Source of the DNA: Timema cristinae
Taxonomy: Eukaryota; Arthropoda; Insecta; Phasmatodea; Timematidae
Direction of reading: 5' to 3'
DNA: 64,000 nt
Assembly (NCBI GenBank): GCA_039000515.1
Contig: JBCFYV010002255.1
Coordinates: 47,216,812-47,280,811 of the forward strand
Position numbers and translations under genes: made by a program
Part shown: positions 1 to 11,763 of the stretch, one piece after another
Layout of the letters: each line of letters opens with the position of its first letter
How positions within the stretch are numbered: position 1 is the first letter of the stretch
Notes under the pieces: generated by a model
The model's input: the letters and a program-made list of their open reading frames with translations, nothing else
Databases searched by the model: none
Told to the model about the DNA's origin: nothing

Positions 1-420
1 TGTTTTCTATAGGAAAAATGTTTTACGATGATAGGACGTGGATGTTTGGTCCTACCTGATGACTTCTGTCAATGTCATCCAGACCAACATTAGAAATATT
101 GAGTTTATTATGAATCATGTCCAACATTACATCGGTTGTTTCAACTGTGCTCTCGGGGATTCCAAAAACACGAACACTGTTTGTCCCTTGGTACTGATCT
201 AGATCATCTTTAGCAGTAACTAGCTTCCATTTTAAAATTCTTAACTTCCTTGTCTGGCATATTCAACTCGCTGGTGAAATTTTTATTTCATTCAATATCA
301 AACAGAAGAGTTCTACAACAGCTTGTGTCACTGCCTCCTTAACTCGCTCTAGCAGCAAGGCTTGAAAGTCCACATTGTTGGCAAATGGTTGACTTGTTAT
401 CCACCATAGCACACAGAGAA
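1..420 (-). pseudogene. LINE ORF1 (nucleic-acid chaperone-like) fragment, cut by window edge
   Basis: Minus-strand translation, with frameshifts, gives an alpha-helical stretch (QALLLERVKEAVTQAVVELF, about 290-390), then LDQYQGTNSVRVFGIPES (about 140-205) and a DIDRSHQVG motif (about 55-80), then RPIIVKHFSYRK at the window edge. The order 'EQY.R.N.LRI.GI.E ... DIDR.HRVG ... RPIIVKF..Y' is typical of ORF1 of non-LTR retrotransposons of the CR1/jockey/L1 type, whose product binds element RNA. At least two frameshifts make it a relic. The rest of the element would lie outside the window to the left. Confidence 0.7.
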
Positions 421-1639
421 TATTAATTTTGATATTAATAGGAAATAAACAAATCTAACATCAAACATACATCTTCTAGGCAACTGATATTATGTAAATC
501 ACAGATACATAATAAAACACTTAAACAAGCCTTTAACATCTACACGTATTCAAATGTACACGAGTTGAGACACACACAGTCAAACCTAGTCCACCATCTT
601 GCTTGTTTTATGGACATTGTATTTTATTGCTAGCATAAAGCCCTCCCAAGTAGCAGGTGACAGCATTTTATGATAGCTTGTGATATTGATTGATCACATG
701 TATGTAGCTGACAGTTTCTGCATGTCCATCACAGACTCTGCCTTAAAATATGACTGGGTTCAATTACCATGCCCATGTGTCATTTTTCAATTAAAATAAA
801 ATATTTAAATGCTGCTTTAACTGTAACTATACTTTATGCTGACTTGATTAATTTACTTTTGTTAAGAGCAAGAAATGGGTTTTAAATAATTTCTAACCAT
901 TTTCTGTTAAGAGAATGATGGAAATAATGTTGTAAAAAGACCACAAGGGAGGCCAAGAAAGAGATTTCATCTACCACGATACTTTGCCCATTGTGGTGCA
1001 TAAGGAGAAGAAAAATTAAGCCATGTTTACTTGAACACATGTCAAATGCTCCACCCTCTTTTTCACCCAATATTATTGAATTGTCTAGTAAAATAATGAA
1101 AGTTACTTCTTAAAAGTTTGTATTTAGTGAATAGTGGCAATCCTGAGTTAGTTTTTTATATGTACTTAATGAAGATTTAAAAGGGCTTGCTTTGAAAATT
1201 AACTAAGGAAAAGAAGAAAATATGAAATGCCAATAAAATTACTTCAGGATGATTTTTTTTTAATACTTGGGTCGAATCCAAATCTTGTAAAAAATTAAGA
1301 CCTATTAAGAAATTTAAATATAATCGCAACAAAATGTTAACACTTCTTTCTTATAATCCATTGATTATGACATTCATACATTCACTTAAGTGTTAAATTA
1401 CTGGTCTGGGTTCTGGTCTTCAAGTTCCTCTTATAATTATGTTGGTTCCAAACAACCGATAAGCAGTAATAAAGCTATAAAACAGATTTCAATTGAAAAA
1501 TTGAAGGTAAAATTCTTTTTTTTAATGATTTGAGGAATTCAAGCTTCCTATCCCGAGTTTTTTTTTTTTTTTTTAAGATTAGGATAGATTATTTATTATG
1601 ATAAGGTGTTCTGTCTCATGGCAGGTCCATGAACTTAGA
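421..1639. other. AT-rich stretch, nothing recognised
   Basis: No coding pattern, tRNA-like box or tandem repeat was seen. The short open frame at 882-1070 lacks any recognisable motif. Confidence 0.5.
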
Positions 1640-1765
1640 TTACTAATGTATCCTCTCCTCTGCCTCCTTTCCCTCAACCTTTCCTTCTATGATGTCTCTC
1701 AGAAGACAGTCCCTCCAAAGATGTGTACGATCCAGTTTGCCTTGCGCTGAAAAATCACATCCAAA
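1640..1765 (-). pseudogene. LINE reverse-transcriptase C-terminal tail fragment
   Basis: The minus strand, in two frames, reads RKANWI followed by LLRDIIEGKVEGK. This is the familiar 'RRANWIGHILRRNCLL..VIEGKIEGR' tail at the end of many insect LINE polyproteins. Only about 40 codons remain and they are frameshifted. It is a dead insertion remnant and could belong to the same class as other LINE pieces in the window. Confidence 0.55.
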
Positions 1766-1994
1766 ATGGATACCTACCTTAAAAGAGAATGATTATTTTA
1801 CCTTTATGTCAAGTGATCAGGAATACAGTGTGTGAATTATCTAATTTAAAGATTTTAGTTGTATAATTTGACTTGGTCCTAATACATTATGTGTCAAAAC
1901 ATACAGTATTGTTAGCGGATATTGTACTTTAATAAACATAAACATAAACTTGTGTATAACGAAATGCTATGTTCATTGAAAATGTCATCATTTA

Positions 1995-2395
1995 CATTAA
2001 CTATGTTCAAAATGCTTTCCATTGTTTTTCAAACAAGATTCATAACGTTCAACATGTCTGTAAATGTAAGTTGCTGCAGTTGGTGAAAGAATGCTACACT
2101 CTTTTCCTCTAACTCCACAATTATTGTTGGTGGGTTCTTAAAAAATGTGTTTTTGAGGGGGAGGGGGGAATTATGTGTTTCCTGGAGTGTTCATGGAGCA
2201 ATGCCAGCGAGTTTTTAGCCTTGTGGCTCCATCTTGTTGGAACAGATCCCTCAAAAGTGGTGTAGTAATGATGTCTCTATACCATTCCTGGTTAACTGTC
2301 GGAGGATATCCATCATAGTCTTCCAAAAAAAACAGGCTTAGTAATACATTGTTTGCAGATAAGGCATACCATATCATATCATTACAATTGCAGAA
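1995..2395 (-). pseudogene. mariner-like DDE transposase, C-terminal half, decayed
   Basis: Minus-strand reading gives GYPPTVNQEWYRDIITTPLL followed by LFQQDGAT (about 2215-2320). This is the block around the second catalytic Asp in Tc1/mariner-superfamily (DDE_3) transposases, usually FQQDGATAHTA. Nearer the end comes RHVERYESCLKNNGKHFEH (about 2000-2070), matching the usual 'R...CI..NGGHFEHL' C-terminus. Stops and shifts separate the blocks. It appears related to the larger relic at 30139-32690. Confidence 0.65.
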
Positions 2396-3532
2396 TGAAT
2401 ATGTCTAGCCCTTCAAAACCAAGGAGATAAGTGTGGCTTTCCTTAGTAAACTATAAGCTAGACAGGAAAATTGGATGCTCATAAGTGACCCAACAAGCAA
2501 GTCGATATCGTTCAAATGCTGTTTAGTCGGTATTCGATATTGAAATCCACTCAGTCATTTGAACAATTTAAATAAGGACATATGATTGATACTCATTTTA
2601 AAATATGTTAACCCAAGACTCCTAACACATGGTTCAGGAGCCGTCCATGATCCTCATTGTTTGTCATCGTAACTGGCTGACCCGTGCAGCCCTGTTGAGT
2701 GAGAACAACTTGTCAACAACTTGTGAAACTTCTCGCTTTATTTCATTCATTTGAAATGTTTATCAAACTTGGCTCAACAATAAACATGAGGACCACGCTA
2801 GGCACTGCATACTAGCAAACAAATGAAACCCTACTGCTGCAGCTTCATTAAGCACAGAATACCTCCTAGCGCATGGCCCATGTTTGTTAAAACATAATGT
2901 AGCATGTTGCTACAAGTAAAGAAGAGACGAGTCTGAGACATAAACAAACTTGCCCAATTTTACCATCCCAGCGCCTCTGGACAACAGGACGGAGAGACAA
3001 CGAAACACAAATGAGCATAACTGACCGAGCCCACCAAAATTCAAACGGCCGCCTCTAGAGTTCGCTACAGACAAAACATTCCTAAGAACTTAATAAGAAA
3101 GAGATGCCTGCTCTAATCTAGCACAGATCATTCCAGTTGTTTGGAGCTAGTTGTAGAAACTAGGTTTGTGTTCCCCCACCTTGATCCTCTCCTTCCATGT
3201 TTTCTCGCATATATAGTGCGGGGATGGAGCATGTGAGAAGTACGTAGCCGTGGCTACATATATTTAAAAATGTAACTTAATATTCTTGAAAATAGTAGAC
3301 CAATATTACATTTCATGATGTTTGAGAATAGTCAAAGATTAGGTTTATTATGGTGAGATTGATATTTGTTAATATTTTGTTGGAATATTACTTGTGACTT
3401 GATAAATAGAATTCTCAATAGTAAGGTCTAATGTTGTGGTTTGATAGCGATGATTTATTTAGTGAAATTTTGCTCTAATGTGAAAAGCATATCTTATTGT
3501 TTTATAATAATCTTGCAAGTTTCTCCTAATTA
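2396..3532. other. Unassigned intergenic stretch
   Basis: Moderately AT-rich, with a more GC-rich patch at about 2640-3250. No convincing reading frame, RNA gene or repeat structure was recognised. Confidence 0.45.
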
Positions 3533-3808
3533 CCCGCCTCGGTGGCGTAGTTGGCTAACGCGCTTGTCGTGTTGAGCTCAACTGCTGAGGACGGGGAGAT
3601 CGAGGTTCGAATCTCGGGAGGGTGAACTGGGGGTGGTTTTTCCTAAATGGTTTTCCACTCTCCCTCCACGCAAATGCAGGTTCACTTCCTCTAATTCAAC
3701 CTTACCAATTCTTAATCCATTAGCGTAATTAGTGCTTAAAGCGTATAACCCGAACGGGTAGTAAGACGCGGTGCTAAATATTATTATTTATTATTATTAA
3801 TATTATTC
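3533..3808 (+). repeat. tRNA-derived SINE with (ATT)n tail
   Basis: The head carries an A-box-like GGTGGCGTAGTTGGCTAACG and a B-box-like GAGGTTCGAATCTCG, the internal RNA polymerase III promoter of tRNAs. A body with 'GGTTTTCCACTCTCCCTCC' and the 3' signature 'CGAACGGGTAGTAAGACGCG' follow, ending in an ATT/AAT tail. The same 3' signature recurs at about 10250 (minus), 36450 and 51520. It is too long and carries an extended tail, so this is a SINE and not a tRNA gene. Confidence 0.85.
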
Positions 3809-6800
3809 TCTTAATTATTTTGTCTAGATTTATTCTTGTAAAATAGGAATAGGAATTGAAATCTTAAAAAAGATGAGTTTGAGTCTTCTATCATTCATTT
3901 AAAGTATTAATGAGATAGCTATAAAAATTTTATATTGTTTTTACTAGGGTCAATTTAACGTTACTTTACAAGAAAGTTCCTTGTGGCTAGTGATGATTAA
4001 AATAATGTTAGTTTTCTCATGCAAATTTCTGAAATATAATTTTATATTTAATGTTGATAATGGGTTTATATTAACCAGTCAGATTCATGATAAATATTAT
4101 ATATTTACCAACTTTGACTCATTAATAATTTTGTTTATACCATCATATATGGTTCTACCTGTTAATAAACATATATACAATTATATTTTCTATGAATAAA
4201 TAGCAACAAAAGTATTTTTTTTGTTTTTCCTTAATGTTATGAGTAGTGAAGATATAATCATCCTCTTTTCTTTTTTGGAACTTATATAACGTTTGAGGAC
4301 AACCGTCTAGCTATCATTTCACAACCAGATGAGTTGTGTGCTCTGAGTTTTACGTGTTTGTTCTCAGACATTTGAAACAATTACTCAAGCAACTCGCTCT
4401 GATTGTGTTTATAACTTTGTTTAAATATTTGTGTCTTCTATTTTGGATTAGTTTGGTAAATAAGGAAACAACCAGATTTTACCTTATGATTTCCCTTGTT
4501 GAATGTTCTAGAGAAAGCAACTAAACAAGAAATTATCTGCTCGTGATTGTGAAGCGTTTCCTCAGCACTTGGAACCTCCCAACACGAGATATTGGCATGG
4601 GTTATCAGGAACATCAAAATCCTATTTTATTTTCGAATGTACAAAAGTTAATTTAGGATACGTTCTTAATACCCAATGTTTGCAGTGGATTCTATTACTG
4701 TATGAATGTATGTCATTGAGATATAAGCCATGGTATGTATGTAAAACTGACTTTTTAAAAGTCTCATAATGTTTGTATATTGTTTAAGTTATGTATACAT
4801 AACTTTGTTTAAATCTATTGTGCAAAAAAAAAGTATACTTATAAATCAAATTATACTAGTATTAGGCTAGTTTTGACATATAGTGAGAATTGAGAATGGA
4901 TGTTTTATAAAATTTAAATTGTATTTTTACTCAGTATATTTGAATATACATTGTCAACTATTTTAATTTGATTTTGTCATTTGGAAGTACAAAATCTGAA
5001 ATTTTGGATTGTAATAATTAATAAACTAAATGAGTAATAGAACTAATAAAAAGTTGTAATTATAGTAGCCAGTATTGAAAAATATGAATCATTAGGTTTG
5101 TAAATAATTTTTTAAAAGTATATATTTTAACATCAGGGGATTTCATGTTGCTATATAATAAGATTTTGTCTAGTATGTTTTACAGAATAGCCATGACAGG
5201 TGCAGGGAAAGAGTAATGTCTGACAATGATTTATTGTATTTTATGCTTAGATAGAAATAATATCTATTTTAAGAGGTAGTGCAAATTTGTACTCTTATTC
5301 ATAATACCTAGATAACAGTTTAAACTGTCAAAAATTGAATCTTAAAGAAAGTATAATACTTTCACATGATCATGAGATTCTTTAGGAATATGTTAAACTA
5401 GTAAAAACTCCATTATAAATTGTCAGATTAAATGATGTAGTCATAAACTACATAGCTGTCCAGGTGTCGCTTTTCAATTCATTTTAAAACATAAGCAGGT
5501 TATTTAGACCAACTTTAAGCAAACAAAATATCTATAAACTTAAAGTTGAAACTCTCTGACCACCATTTTATGTGGATAGGGCATTTAACTTTAACCAGGC
5601 ATCATATTTTATTGCATCTTTTTAAATACTCATTAAGAAAACTGTGCATAATTCTTTATTTCGATTATCTATGTAAAATCATCACAATTGTCTATTTTTT
5701 CTGGTGAAAAATAGACAATTGATGTTGTTGATGTGACTGTGTATCTTAAGTAAACCATTCATGACATAGGCTCATTTCAACATCCACAAACTGTATACTT
5801 ACTTGTAAACCTTGTTTGAAATATTAATAGATGCATCTTTAGCTTTATCTTTTTCTGTTCTGTATGTATAAATACATTTTTAAACATGGTTTTTTAATAA
5901 ATATATGTTGAAATATGTATTAATTATTTCCACGCATCCCATATCATACCAGCTTATATTCCATGCTTTCCTTTTACTCCTAATTCTGACATTATAGTGT
6001 TCAACATTATTGGCTTTTTATTCATGTTCAAATCTTACATTTAGGTTATTTAGGCTAAATCATGGTTTGAATTAAAAGGCATAGCCAACATACTTAGTGA
6101 TAAGCCCTTCGAATCCACCAGATCCTTACAAGTATTAAAGATTTGGTGTTTTATTAGACTTGATCATCAAAAATTACTAAGCTAGGCCTACTTGAAAACC
6201 ACAATTTAATTCATAATCATTATTTTGTCGGAGAAAAGAGATAAATATGCTTACTTCTGAAACTTTGACCTCACGAACAATCATGTAAATATTTTAATAA
6301 ACACATTAAAGCTCTTCAAAAACTGAAAGTCAAAACTAGAATTACAAATAAATAAAACAAATTACGGCTTTTTTTTTTTTTAAGAGAAATAAGAACACAT
6401 TACACACGATACAAAGCATGACGTATATGTTTACTCGTCAGCGGCCAGGGTGATGATTAAATAAACACGACTGTTAATTAAGTTAGATATTTTGTTGGAT
6501 TTCATGAAAAATAGTGTCAAGAGTTAGACTGATAAAACTGTTCATTTACACCTACCGGCTGATATATCAATTATTTGTTTAAAATTGATTGAGGTAATCT
6601 GATCACTTAGTAAGTCCTAACGAGTTTTAAGAATCAAATAACTTGCTAATTCATAATTTGTTTTTAAATTGATTTTAACTAAGAGTTATTTATTTTTTTC
6701 AAATATGTTATTGAAGTAATTGTAAAAATATTCAAACACAGTCTTGCTTAATAAAATAGGAGTGAACATATTGGAGTTGAAAATATTTGTTTTCTACGTG

Positions 6801-7270
6801 AAGATAGATAGTAGATATATAAGAAAATAATAAAACATACTTAGGCATTATTGAGTTCACTATTTCCAATGTATGTTTAATTGTTGAACATGTTTTAGTC
6901 TTTTTTTTTTAATGTTTGTATTTTTATTTTAGCTTTCTTATCAAAATAAATTATACCTCAAGATGATTAAAGTTAGACACTCAAATTTTGATTGATTTGA
7001 TTTCTAAACAATAATATGAGTATATTGTTTAATTGGGCTGGCTTTTAACCTGTATTTTGCGATGGGTGGTTAAGGTTGATTAAAATTGAAACCATGATTG
7101 AAATAAATCTTAATTCACAGTTTAGGCCTATATTGTGTAATGTAGGTCTATTTGTAAACCTTCACCAACGGAAGACCGTGAAGGAAACATCACCGTCCAA
7201 ACAGTACTCAACCCGAGGGCCCATCTCTTACTACTCCGACAGTCACACCTGAACCCCCGGACGTACCCAC
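3809..7270. other. Long AT-rich stretch without recognised genes
   Basis: Many short homopolymer runs and stop codons in all frames. Open frames at 3981-4199, 4336-4524 and 4569-4769 have AT-driven composition and no motif. One inverted repeat is listed separately (5686-5724). The last 120 bases (from about 7150) become GC-richer and lead into the 75-bp minisatellite. Confidence 0.5.
5686..5724. repeat. Short perfect inverted repeat (hairpin)
   Basis: The arms ACAATTGTCTATTTTT and AAAAATAGACAATTG flank a loop of about 7 bases. It could be the core of a tiny MITE or a chance hairpin; nothing nearby suggests a function. Confidence 0.6.
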
Positions 7271-7274
7271 TGCG

Positions 7275-8485
7275 CTCCAACATCCTAGTGTCCTTACCCT
7301 GAGTAGCTAGTTACTTCCCCTCTCTTCTCTCAACCACTGCCTCCACCATCCTCAGTGTCCTTACCCTGAGGTAGCTAGTTACTCTCCTCGTCTTCTCTCA
7401 CAACCTCCTCACCATCCTCAAGTGTCCTTACCCCTGAGGTAGCTAGTTACTCTCCTCGTCTTCTCTCACCACCACCTGACCTCCACCATCCTCAGTGTCC
7501 TTACCCCTGAGGTAGCTAGTTACTCTCCTCGTCTTCTCTCACCAACCACCTGACCTCCACCATCCTCAAGTGTCCTTACCCCTGAGGTAGCTAGTTACTC
7601 TCCTCGTCTTCTCTCCCAACCACCTACCTCCACACCTCAGTGTCTTACCCTGAGTAGCTAGTTACTCTCCTCGTTTCCCACCAACCACCTGACCTCCACC
7701 ATCCTCAAGTGTCCTTACCCCTGAGGTAGCTAGTTACTCTCCCTCGTCTTCTCTCACCAACCACCTGACCTCCACCATCCTCAAGTGTCCTTACCCCTGA
7801 GGTAGCTAGTTACTCTCCTCGTCTTCTCTCACCAACCACCTGACCTCCACCATCCTCAAGTGTCCTTACCCCTGAGGTAGCTAGTTACTCTCCTCGTCTT
7901 CTCTCACCAACCACCTGACCTCCACCATCCTCAAGAGTCCTTACCCCTGAGGTAGCTAGTTACTCTCCTCGTCTTCTCTCACCAACCACCTGACCTCCAC
8001 CATCCTCAAGGTCCTTACCCCTGAGGTAGCTAGTTACTCTCCTCGTCTTCTCTCACCAACCACCTGACCTCCACCATCCTCAAGGTCCTTACCCCTGAGG
8101 TAGCTAGTTACTCTCCTCGTCTTCTCTCACCAACCACCTGACCTCCACCATCCTCAAGAGTCCTTACCCCTGAGGTAGCTAGTTACTCTCCTCGTCTTCT
8201 CTCACCAACCACCTGACCTCCACCATCCTCAAGAGTCCTTACCCCTGAGGTAGCTAGTTACTCTCCTCGTCTTCTCTCACCAACCACCTGACCTCCACCA
8301 TCCTCAAGAGTCCTTACCCCTGAGGTAGCTAGTTTCTCTGTCTTTCTCACCACCACTGACTCCACCATCCTCAAGGTCCTTACCCTGAGGTACTAGTTAC
8401 TATCCTGTTTCTCTCACCAACCACTGACCTCCACCATCCTCCAATTCCCTTACCCTAGGCTACATTGTTACCTCCACCTAGTTTT
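7275..8485. repeat. Minisatellite, about 16 copies of a 75-bp unit
   Basis: Each unit contains GAGGTAGCTAGTTACTCTCC and CTGACCTCCACCATCCTCAA, with a period of 75 bp in the middle of the array (73-74 bp in some units that lack 'TG' or 'AG' after CTCAAG). Central copies are nearly identical. Units in about 7275-7680 and 8330-8485 carry many one-base losses. The strand-biased pyrimidine content is unlike the AT-rich surroundings. No coding potential. Confidence 0.95.
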
Positions 8486-10237
8486 CTCCCAATTCCCTGC
8501 CTACCCCCAAGAGACCGGTGCCTAGTCCACAAGTCTCACCAGAAGACCTGCACATTGATAGATGCAACAGTTACCACCCAAAGCTGCATGGAGTGGATGA
8601 CATGGTATCACATATACAATACTATACCTAAAAATCTCAATTACCATTCTTTAAAATAATATGCATGATAAAGTGCATTGAGCAAAAACATTTTGTAATA
8701 ACTAAAATGTATAGAATATTAGGAAATTAGAGCACAAACAAAAGTAAAAACACTAACACAATATTCGACGCTATAAATCATCAAAATATCTAAATTGTGT
8801 AAAATGTGTTAGGTTTTTTTTATTATTTGTGATCTGTAAATTTTTCTAAATTCTATTATTATTAATAATAATACCTCCTATTTAGTATTCACATGTTAAA
8901 CTTCTCGAAGTGTTGGGAATATGCGATGGCGTAATCGAATTAATTAAATAGTCAATGAATTCTATTTAGTTATGTGTACTTTTTTTGATTAGTTTTCAAT
9001 GAACTTTCACTATGATACTAAAAATTCAACCATTCACAATAATCAAAATAGATTTAATAAATAATGAATTCTCAAATTTTACATATTTAATTCTTAAAAA
9101 AACTTTGCCTTCATTGCAAACACTTGTCAGGTAAGATGTGGTGTGAAAACTTGAATTGATTTTAAACAAACATTCATACGTAGAGTTTAAGAGACAATTT
9201 TTGTGATGCCAAACTTTAGTTTTAATTTGTGAAACCCCTACAAAATATCTAACTTTTGAATATGTCAAAAAAGCAACAAAGTATATTAGGACTCAATTAT
9301 TATTTTTCTTTTTATTAAACACCAAGAATGAACAATCTGTATTTTCTGGTTGATTCACAGTAGTTTAGACTGTTTGGTACAATATTTTCTTCCCAAATGC
9401 TGGACTTCTCTTAAGGATTGAAAACATACTTGATGGTTGTAACAAACTATTTATCCTTTCTTCTCTCAGCTGACAGCATAATTCTGAGAGTTTGAAACTC
9501 GCTAAATTAAGTTCTATCTTATTTTAAGTGTATGTTGAGCATCTTGAACCAATAATCAAGATTGTAAGCCCGGTGAAACAACATTCCTCGAGCTCTAAAC
9601 AAACACATGTGACGAATAAAAGCAGCATTATTATGGTGGTCCTAAATAAAAGTGATCTGAAATTGATGAACGAGTGGACATATTTTCTAAATTGTATAAC
9701 TATTATGAATTATGTTACGCAATGTTTTGAACCAGAGAGACAAAACAAAGCGAACCAGTTTGGCATGGTCCTCTAAATACTATAATTTTAACTCACTGTT
9801 TATTTAGAAACTAATGGTGAACAATAGTTATTAATTTCTTGATTACATTAGAAGAACAATTTTCATTTTATTTCAAGGATGTAGATACATCTTAATTGGG
9901 ATGACTGAAATCCATTTGAAACCCAATGTTTTACATAACTATAAATGTGATAAATATTAACTTCAAATGTTCTGTTGAGCAAGGCAATAATAATTATTCT
10001 CCTTCTATTTAAAAATTCATATTTGTATGATCAGATTTAGTAGTTGCTGTGATGAAAATCAAATACTATTTTAAGTTTGTATTTAAAAATGAGTGATAAA
10101 TTGTCATTTCTTTACAGGCACCTTGTTTTGAAAAAATATCTGTCAAAAGCTCACTAGTCTTATTAAACATTGTGGGATAGGAAAAATAAATAATTTTATG
10201 TCAATTGTCAATATGGTGAGACTATAATATATAATTT
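8486..10237. other. AT-rich stretch without recognised genes
   Basis: Scattered open frames (8465-8659, 9026-9268 minus, 9528-9776) have no domain-like sequence and AT-driven amino-acid content. Nothing further was recognised. Confidence 0.5.
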
Positions 10238-10518
10238 ATTATTATTATTAGCACCGCGTCTTACTACCCGTTCGGGTTATACGAACTTACGCTAATGTGT
10301 AATGGTAGGGTGATTGTGAGATGAAATGAAGGACCTACAGTTTAACGTGGAATCCGAACCACGGTGGAGGCCTGGCATTCCCCACATTCACAAGATGTCT
10401 TGTCAGAGGTAAAGGAAGGGTTTGGCAATCAGATAAATCTGTGCCGGGAGCGAGGATTGAACCCCGGACCCCCAGCACAAAAGTCGTGACACCTTACACT
10501 GAGACCCCCAGGTCACCC
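10238..10518 (-). repeat. tRNA-derived SINE, minus strand, (AAT)n tail
   Basis: Reverse-strand reading starts with a tRNA-like head containing GGGGTTCAATCCTCG (B box). It runs through 'CCGTGGTTCGGATTCCACG' and ends in 'CCCGAACGGGTAGTAAGACG' plus an AAT-repeat tail (10238-10252). It is the same family as the inner SINE at 36207-36483 and the truncated copy at 51330-51582. Not a tRNA gene. Confidence 0.85.
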
Positions 10519-11667
10519 AATTATCAGTAAAATATTAACTAATTGCGTACATTTTGAATTTTTTTTATAATGTGGCTGGGAGAGCACAATCATATTCTCT
10601 GAAAACACTGTGAGTAATTTCGTTTTTGTGGATATTTTAATTTGTAATTAAGGCTGGATGTACAATGCATTAAACATTATGTGTTAACACACAATGGAAC
10701 AAATTTGTGTGAAGGTTGTTTTGATCATGGAACATTATGAAAAAAACACGTTGAAACCTTTTCTTCTCTCTTCATCAAGCTGGATAAACATGAGACAGTA
10801 GATTTGTTGTTGTATGAGTGGTCGGTGATACTTTAAGAAGAAGAGAAAGGCAATAGATGTCTCTGGTTTCACCCAATGTTAAAAAAAGAACTGATGAAAA
10901 CTTTGTTATGATAGTCCTTAAGATTAAAATTGTATATTGCAGCTCTCACTTGCACAAATACAATAGGATCTCCTACATCTAGCTCAGCAGTTAGTAGGCC
11001 TACATGTTGCTATAACACAACATAAAACTATCAAAACAAGTTTTGACAATAAACCAACAAAAGCCACTCTACAGCTCACAGAGAATGTGTGTTGTAATGT
11101 TTTATGTGGTGTGCCCAAGGAAACACACCATCTTACTATTTTAAAACTATACAATAAAAATACAATGCCAAAACAAAATTATAAAGATTTATTGATTACA
11201 AATACATGTTTATAATTATTACTTTAACAAATTTTCTGTGAACATTTAAATAAGATTTTCTAGAAGAAAATTAATATAAAAAAACCTAGCACTGGCGTGT
11301 GTCTTTTATGTAATTTGAATAAAAATATAATATAATAAATCTTCAAAAGAGAATATTTTAGAATGTTGTCATGAGAGTCAGTTTGGCCTTCCTTCTTGAA
11401 GAAAAATAAGCAAAGCAGTGGCAAGCCAGAAAAAAAGTCGGACTAATTGACATAACAGCAGCGTCCACTTCAAGTTATTAAATCAGTTTCCTCACAAGTC
11501 TTGTGAAGAAAAACAGGTTTTTTAATGCATTTCCCCCTTACACAAATCTTATAAAAAAATTATACCTTTCTTATTTAAGTCAAAAAAATAATCGCCGGTA
11601 TAAAATGTTTTGTTGTTGACGATATGAAGTGACGGAATTGTTATGAGGCAGCCGGTGGGATTGTTCG
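10519..11667. other. Rab8 3' flank and presumptive 3' UTR
   Basis: Lies just downstream (minus strand) of the Rab8 stop codon. AT-rich, with no reading frame of note. A candidate polyadenylation hexamer is listed separately. The transcript end cannot be set from sequence alone. Confidence 0.4.
11188..11193 (-). promoter_or_regulatory. Candidate Rab8 polyadenylation signal AATAAA
   Basis: The canonical hexamer on the minus strand lies about 475 bases after the Rab8 stop. It is followed in the transcript direction by a T/GT-rich run (TTTTGTTTTGGCATTG). Position and context fit a poly(A) site, but AATAAA is common in AT-rich DNA. Confidence 0.3.
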
Positions 11668-11763
11668 TCAGAGCAAGGAGCAGTGGGACAGCCAACTCGT
11701 GGGTTTCCTAGGTTGCTCGAAGGACTTGAGCTGGTGACCACCCTTTGGGGGGTTGCTCGCCTC
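11668..11763 (-). CDS. Rab8: Rab8 coding exon 5 (hypervariable tail, prenylation site)
   Basis: 96 bases, acceptor TGTCCCCAG|GAG, stop TGA at 11668-11670. It encodes a 31-residue tail starting [13 protein letters not shown] and ending WLSHCSLL. The CaaL end is a geranylgeranylation signal. It lies 17 kb from exon 4. The PPKGGHQLK tail is characteristic of arthropod Rab8 and confirms that exons 4 and 5 belong together. Confidence 0.93.
   Translation of the reverse strand, partial: EASNPPKGGHQLKSFEQPRKPTSWLSHCSLL

Noticed and set aside
3533..3620. Possible tRNA gene
   Set aside because: A and B boxes are present, but the cloverleaf does not close convincingly, and the sequence continues into a SINE body and tail found at several other sites.
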